64,000 nt of DNA, from positions 3,762,001 to 3,826,000 of the forward strand of contig NC_090946.1 in assembly GCF_040807025.1 (NCBI RefSeq). Direction: 5' to 3'. The translations under genes and the position numbers were made by a program. The notes beneath the pieces were generated by a model. The model was not told the DNA's origin and did no database searches. It was given only the letters and a program-made list of their open reading frames with translations. This stretch comes from Struthio camelus (Eukaryota; Chordata; Aves; Struthioniformes; Struthionidae). Below, piece after piece: positions 23,237-32,964 of this stretch (its first letter is position 1; every line of letters begins with the position of its first letter).

Positions 23237-26200
23237 ATGAAGGACCGGCTGGAGCAGCTCAAGGCGGTGAGCGGCCCCGCGGCGGCCCCGGGGGACCCAC
23301 GGGGCCACCGGGGCGTCACGGGGGGGATCGCCGGGACCGGCCCCACGGGGCACCGGGGGGTCACGGGGGGATTGCTGGGACCGGCCCCACGGGGACACCG
23401 GGAGGTCATGGGGGGGATCGCCGGGACCGGCCCCAGGGGACACCGGGGGGTCACGGGGGGGATCGCCGGGATCGCCCCCACGGGGTACCGGGGGGTCACG
23501 GGGGGATCGCCGGGACCGGCCCCAGGGGACACCGGGGGGTCACGGGGGGGATCGCCGGGATCGCCCCCACGGGGCACCGGGGGGTCACGGGGGGATCGCC
23601 GGGATCGGCCCCACGGGGCACCGGGGGGTCACGGGGGGATTGCTGGGACCGGCCCCACGGGGACACCGGGGGGTCATGGGGGGGATCGCCGGGACCGGCC
23701 CCAGGGGACACCGGAGGGTCACGGGGGGGATCGCCGGGATCGGCCCCACGGGGTACCGGGGGGTCACGGGGGGATAGCTGGGACCGGCCCCAGGGGACAT
23801 TGGGGGGTCACGGGGGGGATCGCCGGGATCGGCCCCAGGGGACATCAGGGGGTCGGGGGGGATTGCCAGGATCGGCCCCACGGGGTACCGGGGGGTCACG
23901 GGAGGATCGCCGAGACCGGCCCCAGGGGACATCGGGGGGTCATGGGGGGGATCGCCGGGATCGGCCCCAGGGGACACCGGGGGGTCACGGGAGGATCGCC
24001 GGGACCAGCCCCACGGGGTACCGGGGGGTCACGGGAGGATCGCCGAGACAGGCCCCACGGGGCACCGGGGTGTCACGGGGGGGATCGCTGGGATCGGCCC
24101 CACGGGGTACCGGGGGGTCACGGGAGGATCGCCGAGACCGGCCCCAGGGGACACTGGGGTGTCATGGGGGGGATAGCTGGGACCAGCCCCACGGGCCACC
24201 GGGGTGTCATGGGGAGATCCCTGGGACTGGCCCCACGGGGCACTGGGGAGTCCTGGGAATGGTGACCAGCAGCGCATTGCCCCACATCACCCAGGACATG
24301 GGGTGCTGCGGCAGGACCCCCCACGCGGGATGTGTGGGGCTGGGGGGTGCCCTGCTGCACCTTGTCCCCTGGGACATGGGGTGCGGTGGTGGGACCCCAC
24401 CTGGGACGTGTGGGGCTGGGGGTTTCCGGGCTGGGTGCCTTCCCCCCGAGAGGCCGTGCAGCTGTGGGGCACGTGAGGGGCTAGGAGCGGATGTGGGTCA
24501 GCCGGGGCCACGCAGCCCCGCGTCTCCGGCGGTTACTTCCTCCTCCTCTGCGCTCTTCCTCAGCGGCCCCACTGCAGGGTGCCGAGCCCGGGGTGCAGCG
24601 CGGGGCCGGGGGCAGCCGGGAGCCTTGGCAGGGACTTAGCGGGGATTACAGAGCCGTCAGCCGCGGGGAGAGGGGATAAAACGCTCGGGAGGGAGAGAAG
24701 GGATTAATTTTATTTTTATTCCCGTGGGAGGAGCAGGGGTGGGGGATGGAGGGCAGGGCGCAGCCAGGCGGCCCCCGGCTCGGGGCTCCCAGCCGCGCGC
24801 GGGGCCGAGGCGCCAGCTCAGGGGCCGGGCCCGGCCGTGAGCCCCCGGCCCGGGGGGCACCGAGCCGAGCCGCGGCGGCCGTGCGAGCCGGCTCCCCTGC
24901 GCGAGCCGGAGGCGCAACGCCAGGGTGACAGCCGCTCCTGGCGGTCCCGGGGAGGCTGCCGAGCCGAGCCGCCGCCGGCCATGGGACGGGCAGCTGGGCC
25001 GGAGGGTCCGGCGGGGGCCCGAGCGGCGGCCCGGCAGGGCTGTGTGGGCACGCGAGAGGCAGCTGCCGCCCGCCGGTGCCTGTCCCCGTCCCATCCCCAT
25101 CCAGCGAGCCCTTAATACGCTGCCGCCGGCCAGCTGTGAGATTAGCCCCGCTCCTCCCTGCGCAGATGGCACAGCAGCCTCTGCCCGGCTTAACCCCTGC
25201 CCCGCCAGCCCCGGCCCCAAAACCCTGCGGCGCTCCTGGCCGGGGGGTCCCCTCCGGGCCCTGGCTGGCCCTGCGGCGCCCGTCCCCGCCGGGGCCGGAG
25301 GGGACAGGGGCTGGCGCGGCGCCCGTAGCCCCCTTCCCGCCTGCCTTGGGTGGCCGCCCCCACGCCGGGGCGCTCGGCCTCCAGAGGGGACCGGCGCCAG
25401 CACGGCGCTGAGCCCCGGGTGGGTGCAGGCTGAGCGCCGCCTCGCCGCCTCCCGCAGAAGCAGGACGCCGACGATGACGCCGAGGAGCTGGAGATCGCCA
25501 TCGACAACACGGCCTTCATGGACGAGTTCTTCTCCGAGGTGAGCGGGGCGGCCAGGCCGGGGGGCCGGCAGGGGGCCGCCGGCTCCGGCCTAACGCCCAC
25601 CCGGCTTGGCCAGATCGAGGAGACCCGGCAAAACATCGACAAGATCGCGGAGAACGTGGAGGAGGCCAAGAAGCTCTACAGCATCATCCTCTCAGCCCCC
25701 ATCCCCGAGCAGAGTAAGGTGCCCCGTCCCGGGGCTGTGGGTCCCCTTGGCGGGGACGGGCGCGGGGGTCCCCTTCGCGGGCCGCCCCGGCTCAGCTGCC
25801 CGTGCCCCCCGCAGAGACCAAAGACGACCTGGAGCAGCTCACGGCCGAGATCAAGAAAATGGCCAACAGCGTCCGGAACAAGCTGAAGAGTGAGTGGCGA
25901 CGTGCCTGCCGCCGTGCCGCGGGGCCGAGCAGGGTGGCCGGGGGTCCCGCGGGTGCCGGGGTGGCGCAGGGCGCCCTGACAGGCTGGGGTCTCCGCTCTG
26001 GCCAGGCATGGAGAGGAACATCGAGCAGGACGAGGCGCGCTCGTCGGCCGACCTCCGCATACGCAAGTCCCAGGTGAGGCTCCGGGATGCGGCCCCAGGA
26101 CCCCGCTGCCCGGGCGGGGGGTGGGGGGCAGCCCCCCCCACCGCGTCCGGGGCGTCCCCGCCGCTCACGCCCCCGTCCCCTTCCCCAGCACTCGGTCCTG

Positions 26201-29200
26201 TCCCGGAAGTTCGTCGACGTCATGACCAAGTACAACGAGGCGCAGGTCGACTTCCGGGAGCGCAGCAAGGGCCGGATCCAGCGCCAGCTGGAGATCAGTG
26301 CGTCCCCCCACCCAGCCCCCTGCCCGCTGGACCCCTGCAGGCCCCGCCCCTTTCATGGAGTGGGCAGGGCTTCACCAGATGGGTGGAGCCAGAGCCATTC
26401 AGGCCCCTCCCCTGTTGGCTGAGGCGGGGCTTCTCCAGTAGGCCCCTCCCCCCGGGGGGCCCCCCCGCCATGACCCTCGGTGCCCCACAGCCGGCAAGAA
26501 CACGACGGATGAGGAGCTGGAGGAGATGCTGGAGAGCGGGAACCCCTCCATCTTCACCTCGGGGGTGAGGGCGCAGGGGGTGCCGCGGGGGGGGGGGGGG
26601 AGAGGGCGCAGTGTCCCGCCGGCAGCAGGGACCCCCCCGCTGATGTCCCCCCCGCCCCGGCCCCGGCTCTGTCGCAGATCATGGACTCGCAGATCTCGAA
26701 GCAGGCACTGAGCGAGATCGAGGGGCGGCACAAGGACATCGTGCGGCTGGAGAGCAGCATCAAGGAGCTGCACGATATGTTCGTCGACATCGCCATGCTG
26801 GTGGAGAACCAGGTGTGGGCCGTGGTGCGGGGCCCCGCACGCGGGCTGCCTGGGGACCTGTGCATGGGGCCACCTGGAGACCTCTGCATGGGGACCTGTG
26901 CATGAGGCCGTATGGGGACCTGTGCATGGGGACCTGTGCACAAGGCCACCCGGGGACCTGTGCATGAGGCTGTATAGGGACCTGCGCATGGGGACCTGTG
27001 CCTGGAGCTGCCTGGGACCTGTGCATGGGGCCATCTGGAAACATGTGCATGGGGACCTGTGCATGAGGCCATATGGGGACCTGTGCCAGGGGCCACCCGG
27101 GAACATGCACATGGGGACCTGTGCATGGGGCCATATGGAGACCTGTGCCTGGAGCTGCATGGGGACCTGTGCATGGGGCCACCTGGAAACATGTGCATGG
27201 GGACCTGTGCATGAGGCCATATGGGGACCTGTGCATGGAGCTGCATGGGGACCGGTGCATGGGGCCACCTGGGGGCCTGTGCGTGGGGACCTGTGCATGG
27301 AGCTGCATGGGGACCGGTGCATGGGGCCACCCGGGGGCCTGTGCATGGGGACCTGTGCATGGAGCTGCATGGGGACCGGTGCATGGGGCCACCTGGGGGC
27401 CTGTGCATGGGGACCTGTGCATGGGGCCACCTGGGGACCTGTGCATGGGGACCGGTGCCTGGTGCCGCATGGGGCTGCTCAGGAACCTGCCCAGGGACCC
27501 CTGGCCAGGACCCAAGCACAGGGCCACGTGGGGAGGGTGTGCAGCACGCTGGGGAGGGCGCGCGCTGTGCATGGTGGTCCCGGCCCCCCTCTCAGCCCCT
27601 CTCTGTCATCCCCACGCCACGTGAGGACCGGCCGCACGCACCAGGGCAGGGTGAGTACCGCAGCACGGGGCCGTGCCGGGGGGCCGGGGGCCGTGCCGGG
27701 GCCCCTGCTGAGCCCCTCCTGCCCCCGTATCTGCAGGGCGGGCTGGTGGATACCGCGGAGCTGAGCAGGACGCACGCGGCTGAGCACGCCAGGAAGGCGC
27801 TCCGGTACCAGGGCCAGGCCCGCAAGGTCTGGGGGTGCTGGTGCCTGCGGGGGTGCTCAGCACCCCTCTCTCTCTGCCCGCGCCCCGACAGGGAGCCATG
27901 ATCGACCGCATAGAGAACAACATGGACCAGTCCGTGGGCTTCGTGGAGCGGGCCGTGGCCGACACCAAAAAGGCTGTGAAGTACCAAAGCGAGGCCAGGA
28001 GGGTGAGAAGGACCAGTGCCCCTGCTGGCCCCAATGTCCCCCAGCTGTCCCCAGCAGCGGCCTAGCTCCCTGCATCCCCACCACCCCAGCGCCCTGAGCC
28101 CCCCGTGCATCCCCCCAGCCGCCCCCAATGGTCCCTGCTACCCTGCCCACTCCCTTGGCAACCTCCGTGTGGCGCACAGCTCTGCTCTCCCCTCCCCAGT
28201 GCATCCCTTTCCCGTCCCCACTCCTACCCCACAGGTGTGATGAGCTGGTGAGGGCTCAGTCTCAGTTTCCCATGACCCCCCCAGGGCTGTCCCACCACGG
28301 TGTCTCAGGGCTCCTCTGCACCCATCTCTGCTGTCCCCATGCGTGGGACATGTGTAACTGGGCCCTGCGTCCCCCCCCTCCACTTCTTGTCCCCTCCAGA
28401 AAATGCTGATTTTGGCAGTGGTGGTGGCAGTTTTGCTGGGCATAGTTGCCCTCATCATTGGACTCGCTGTGGGGTTAAATAAGTCCCCGAAGACGTAAGT
28501 AAGTAGCATGGGGCAGGCAGGCAGGGACCCACCGTGGGTGCTGGGCCGTGGGTGCTGGGCCAGGTGCTGGCACTAGGCTGTGGGTGCTGGGCCAAGGACA
28601 CGCGCTGCCACTAGGCTGTGGGTGCTGGGCTGTGGGTGTCCATAGGTCCCTCCTGGAACCCCGTGTCCCCTTTTCCCCGCTGGTGCTTCCTGCCAGAGCT
28701 GATGTCTCCCCCTTTCCCTCCTGCAGACGCTCCCGACCGTCCCAGCGGGGAAGCCTCCCTGCAGGATCCTCCCGGGTGCTGCGGCCCCATCCCCTCCTCT
28801 CCCTGCTCCTCCCGGACCTGCCCCCAGCTCGGCACTACCTGCCTCGTCCCTCCTGGAAGCGCTCCCCCCACCTGATGGTCCCCTGCGACTCCTGCTCTTC
28901 CCCTGGCACCTCCTGCCCGCCGACCCCGCATCCCCCCGCGTCCCTGACGGGAAACGGCAGCACTCGGCTCTTGGCCTCGGCATTCCCGGCGTGGGCTGGC
29001 TGCGCGCGCGGCCGCCTGCCAGCTCAGGACCCCTTTCCCGGCCGTAGCAATGCCAGTTGCAGCTGCAGGGAGCAGGGACCACTGCGGGCGGGATCCTTAC
29101 CCTGCAAAGGTGTGGCTGGGAGCTAGGCGACAGGGATGATCGTCAGGACGGGGTGTGTTTGGGCTGGCACCGACAGCTCCCGGCGGGTCTGGCTAGGCTT

Positions 29201-29956
29201 CGCCGCCACCCCTTGCTGGCTCTTCCCCGTGCCAGGGCAGATGGAGCCGCTGGCCACCCTGGGGTGGGGTGGGGAAGCGGTGGCTGCTGTTATTTAATTC
29301 CCGGCTACAATAAATATCGATGCTGACCCCTGCCTCTCCTGATGTGAAGTGACTGCTGGGGGCCAGCCCTGCACAGCCCTGAGGCTGCGGGGGACAAGCA
29401 GGGAGCCCTCCCTGGGCTAGGGGATGGCAGCAGCACCCCTGCATGCCCTTGGGCTGAGAACGTCTTCAGCTCAGCTCACCCCACAGAGCCTTCGCGCCTC
29501 AGCGCTGCTCGTGGCCGCCGTTGTGTTAAAGCCCAGCTAGCGGCTTTGGCCTTCGTTTTTGCCACGATGCAGCAAAGTGCCCCCTCAGAAGGGTGGCCAA
29601 AGCAGGCTGGGCAGGGGAGCCCGGTGCTGTGGGTGAGCGGACGGCCGCAGACAGCCGCACGCTGCCTGGACCCTGCCGGACCGGCCCAGACTGTCCTCCC
29701 CTATGGTTTCGGGTAAGTTGCTGGGTTGTAGGGGAGTCACCAACACCAGCCGTGTCCTGGCGCTGCATGAGACCAGCTCATGCCTGCCCCACCGCCTGCC
29801 CAGCCTCCTGTACCCACCTCCCCGTCCCTGCATCCAACACGTCCCTGCCTGAACCCTCTCTCCTCTCTTGCAAAGTAGAAGAAGATCATGATCATGATCT
29901 GCTGCATTATTCTCGCCATCATCCTGGCTGCCAGCATTGGGAGCATCTTCGCCTGA
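23237..29956 (+). CDS. STX3: Syntaxin-3, two alternative C-terminal halves
   Basis: Target-membrane SNARE of apical and ribbon-synapse exocytosis. Constant exons: 23237-23266, 25458-25538, 25614-25713, 25815-25889, 26006-26073, 26189-26297, 26491-26564, 26678-26812 (224 codons). They cover the N-peptide MKDRLEQLK, the Habc helices and the first SNARE half up to the zero-layer Gln in MLVENQ. Two candidate exons for the second SNARE half follow: A at 27737-27826 (starts [10 protein letters not shown], 30 codons) and B at 27892-28002 (starts [10 protein letters not shown], 37 codons). There are two membrane-anchor exons: A at 28400-28498 ([19 protein letters not shown]) and B at 29879-29956 ([20 protein letters not shown]). 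A+A and B+B both give 286 aa. The B pair is syntaxin-1-like, as in the STX3B form known from mammalian retina. Exon A lacks seven residues relative to human and has a weak GTCTGG donor. Confidence 0.95.
23283..24262. repeat. 44-45-bp minisatellite in STX3 intron 1
   Basis: About 21 tandem copies of a 44-45-bp unit with the core GATCGCCGGGACCGGCCCC followed by a CACGGGG or AGGGGAC variant and CACCGGGGGGTCACG. It begins within 20 bp of the exon 1 donor and is G-rich on the STX3 sense strand. Because the unit is near 45 bp, open frames of several hundred codons run through it on both strands; they are low-complexity and not genes. Confidence 0.95.
26826..27475. repeat. Minisatellite in STX3 intron 8
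   Basis: Tandem array of 18- and 21-bp submotifs built on GGGGACCTGTGCATG with GGGCCACCTG or GAGCTGCATG. It fills most of the intron between the last constant exon (ends 26812) and alternative exon A (starts 27737). Unit lengths are divisible by three, so open frames up to 343 codons appear on both strands without being coding. Confidence 0.93.
29309..29314 (+). terminator. STX3 proximal poly(A) signal (A form)
   Basis: AATAAA about 0.8 kb after the stop of membrane-anchor exon A (28496-28498) and before anchor exon B, so it would end A-form transcripts. Confidence 0.75.
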
Positions 29957-30645
29957 GACCCCACCTGCCCTCCAGGTGACCTGGCGCCTCAGGGGATGGT
30001 GGTGGTCGGGGTCCCCTGAACCCTCCTTGGGCTTGGGCCTCTCCTTTCTGGGGTTTAGCAGGGCTTGGGCTGGCAGAATTTGTCCCCCTCGGACTTGCCA
30101 GCGGGTCCCTAAGGAGCTGGCACAGACCTGGGCTGTCAGGGAGGAGGGGGATGGGGACCCCTGCAGTGGTGGGAGCCACGTCTCCGTCCTCAGCGGTTCC
30201 TCTTCCTCCTCCTCTGGTTTGCAGATGGCCTTTCCCTCTCCTGCCCTGCCATCCGGATGATCCTGCCTGTGCTCATCTCCTCCAGCTCGCGGAGAGGCCC
30301 CTGCCACCATAGGACCTTCCTCGGCTGCAGCCGTCGCTGCATCTCCTCGCTCACGCTGGAGGAGCCGATTCCTCTCCCGGTCACGCTGCCCACCAGGACT
30401 GCTGTCGATCGCTGGAGGCAGAGGGAACCCAGCAGCTGGGAAAGTCGGGTGGAGCCGCTGGGTGCCCCGGGGGCGCAGGACACCCCGCTCCTCCCAGCCT
30501 CCGAGGTGATGCGTCTCCTGTCACCTGTCCTGGAGAGTGGCTGAGGGGAGAAACCTCTCCCCTCGGTTGGAGTTTGTCTGCGGTGATGTCTCTGTATAGC
30601 CAGCTGTCCGGATGTATGGCCACCCGCACCGGAGCCCTCCTTCGC
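29957..30645 (+). other. STX3 B-form 3' untranslated region
   Basis: Follows the B-form stop codon at 29954-29956 and runs to the distal poly(A) signal. No other gene is seen in it. Confidence 0.65.
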
Positions 30646-30651
30646 AATAAA
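30646..30651 (+). terminator. STX3 distal poly(A) signal (B form)
   Basis: AATAAA about 0.7 kb after the B-form stop. The convergent MRPL16 signal lies only about 170 bp further on, so the two genes meet tail to tail. Confidence 0.75.
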
Positions 30652-30816
30652 GAGATCAGCTACATTGCTGCTCGGAGGTGCTGAGTCCACCACAGGGGTG
30701 CCAACAGCGGGGGCCCTGATTTAGGGAGTCAACACCAAGGATGTCCCTGGCCTCCTCTTCTGAATTTGGGGTCTCCAAACAACACAGCAGCAAGTACAAG
30801 AAGTTATGGGGGGAGA

Positions 30817-30822
30817 TTTATT
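30817..30822 (-). terminator. MRPL16 poly(A) signal AATAAA
   Basis: Minus-strand hexamer about 25 bp past the MRPL16 stop codon, implying a very short 3' UTR. Confidence 0.8.
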
Positions 30823-30847
30823 AAGGCAGCCCAGCCCCCCCCGCGCG

Positions 30848-32592
30848 TTACACCCTGTGTTTCAGGAAGAACTTGCCCCAGTAGCGTCCCTTGAACCTCA
30901 GGTCGTAGGGGCTGAGGTACTTGCGCATCCCCAGCATGTTGGCTGTGATGATGCGCTCGAAGGTCCAGGGGTTCTGGTTGTTGAGCTGCTTCTCCTCCTC
31001 CTCCTTCTGCATGCGCTGGAGCGTGTCGCGGCTGACGGCCACCGCAGGGAAGGGCAGCTTCCTGGCCACCTGCGTGAGGAAGTGTTTCACCTCCCCAAAC
31101 TCGCAGCGCCCACCCACCTCGACGACCAGGCGCCCGCTCTTCACTGCTGTCACGTAGTGGTCGATGGGTCCTTTGCCGCCCCCCATGCGGTGCCCCAGGC
31201 TCTTCCGGGTGATGGGCTTGTAGGGGGCTGGCACGCGCCACACAGCAAACATGGTCTTGGGGTCCATGCAGCGGCCGATGGTCAGGCGGATCATCTCAAA
31301 GTGGCCCCAGTGGAGATAACCACCCCCCAAGGCCTGCGGGAGGAAAAGGAGGAGGCACATCAGGGACCAAAACACTCACAGGGGCATGAGGGGTGCAAAT
31401 ACATGACCTGCTTCTGCCACGTTAGTAGCTGTCTCTTCTCCCTTTTGCTTTTGGGTGGGAGCAGCCTCATTTAAGAGGTTTCAGAGTTGCCTTTCAAATC
31501 TGATTTAGGCAGTACGTTCCTTACCCTGTCACCAGAGAGGAACTGCAGGTCCCTGCTGGCAGAGGGAGGCCAGATAACTTGGGAAATTCAGCTTTTCAGA
31601 GCCTAGTTCTGGCTCTGAGAAGGGCTGATCTGGTACTGGCTCCCTCCCTTGGCTCGTTTCTTCAAAGAGCGCTGGCCGTTTTGCTGCCTGCAGGAGGGCT
31701 CAGCGCCACATGGGGGATCTCCAGCCCGGGACCTGCTGGCACCAGAACAGGCTGCAGGACAAGTGGCCGGAGTAAACCTGCGGACCTGCGACCGCTTCTC
31801 CAGCCCCAACCTCGGTCGCAGTCGGGTGGGCAAGCAAGATATTCCCACGCAGAGCCCGTTGGAGCCTGTGGAGCAGGACCTCTTGCCACTTGCTCTGGCT
31901 GCAGCCACAGCCGAATCCTGCCCCTGGGGTCCAGAGCTTGCACGGAGCCAGCTCTGCTGGTTTTGGGAGGGTGCAAGCCACCCTGGGGCAGCCCCGTGAC
32001 CTGCCTCGGGCTGTGCCCTCCCCACGCCTGCGCCTTGCCCCCCTCGGAGGCACCAGGCCGCCGCGCTCACCAGGATGCCGTACTGCCCCTGGCTGAACTC
32101 GGTGGCCTCGCTGGACGGGCCGCGGATGTCACGCAGCCTCCGGGGCTCCCGCCTCACTTTGGGCACCGCGGGGACCTTGTCCATGAACTTCAGCTTGGGC
32201 CTCTCCGGCAAGGTGACATCTGGCAGGGGAGAGACGCGCCAAGGTCACCGCAGGCTCGGCCGGCCCCGGCCGCGCCGGCGACGCCGCCGAGCTCGGGGAA
32301 GCGACGCCAGCCCGGCGGAGGGGCCCGCGCCCCGCTTACCGCTGTAGTCCGGGGGCAGCACGTACTTCTTGAGGCCGGCCCGGGGGACCAGGGTGCCGCC
32401 GGGACCTGGCGGGCAGGAGGAGAGCACTCAGACAGGGCTCGGGCCCCCTCCCCGTCCAGCCTCCCCCCGCCTCTGAGCAGCACCCCCCGCCCCGCAAAGG
32501 GCAGTGAGGACCCCGGCGTCCCGCTCGCCCCCGGCTCGCCCCCGCCCCTGACCTCCGCCGGCCGCCAGCGGCCGCCCCAGCCGCTGCCACAT
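30848..32592 (-). CDS. MRPL16: Mitochondrial ribosomal protein uL16m
   Basis: Large-subunit mitoribosome protein near the peptidyl-transferase centre. Coding exons: 32592-32553, 32405-32340, 32219-32071, 31333-30848; they sum to 741 nt, 246 aa, against 251 in human. The N-terminus [13 protein letters not shown] is Arg-containing and lacks acidic residues, as expected of a mitochondrial targeting peptide. The L16 core includes [36 protein letters not shown] and NPWTFERI, ending FLKHRV. The start at 32592 was chosen because it gives the phase needed by exon 2 and a human-like MWxLL N-terminus. A more upstream ATG at 32635 is out of frame although it sits in a perfect TISU motif. Confidence 0.95.
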
Positions 32593-32627
32593 CCCCGCTG
32601 CCACCAGGCCGGAACTCGCCCTTGGGC

Positions 32628-32639
32628 GCCGCCATCTTG
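32628..32639 (-). promoter_or_regulatory. YY1/TISU element upstream of MRPL16
   Basis: The minus strand reads CAAGATGGCGGC, matching the TISU/YY1 consensus SAASATGGCGGC. Its ATG (32635-32633) lies 43 nt before the MRPL16 start, out of frame. The surrounding CpG-rich stretch (about 32593-32925) is the MRPL16 promoter, and no gene is seen in it. Confidence 0.7.
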
Positions 32640-32925
32640 GACCGCCCCCTTAACCCGCCCGGCCGGAAACACTTCCGGCAGCCCCAAAAGGAGGGGGGGG
32701 AAACGGGGCCGAGGTGCTCCCGCCCGAGGCGCCCGGCGGGGCGCGGAGCCACGGCAGCTTGGTTCCGAGGCGGAACCGACGGGTCCGCCCCGCGGGGCGA
32801 CGTCTCCCCCCTCCCCCCCCCAACCCCGGCCCCAGCAGGCCCGTAGGGGGCGGCCAGCTGGGCCCCCCTGTCCCGTCCCACCCCAGGGGCAGCAAGGAGA
32901 CAGGCTGGGCTGCGTGCCAGAACTG

Positions 32926-32931
32926 TTTATT
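32926..32931 (-). terminator. CBLIF-like poly(A) signal AATAAA
   Basis: Minus-strand hexamer about 34 bp after the stop codon at 32967-32965. Confidence 0.75.
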
Positions 32932-32964
32932 GCGCGTGGTGGCGGTGGCGGGTCCCTCGGCGCC

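Noticed and set aside
22841-24265. Plus-strand open frame of 474 codons across STX3 exon 1 and intron 1
   Set aside because: It is produced by the near-45-bp minisatellite; composition is low-complexity Gly/Arg/Asp and it crosses a well-supported STX3 donor.
26399-27572. Overlapping open frames of 270-343 codons on the minus strand in STX3 intron 8
   Set aside because: They read through 18/21-bp tandem units whose lengths are multiples of three; the same array is open in several frames on both strands.
32553-32635. MRPL16 start at the first ATG (32635)
   Set aside because: It leaves the wrong phase for exon 2 and no alternative GT donor fixes it; the ATG at 32592 gives the conserved N-terminus.
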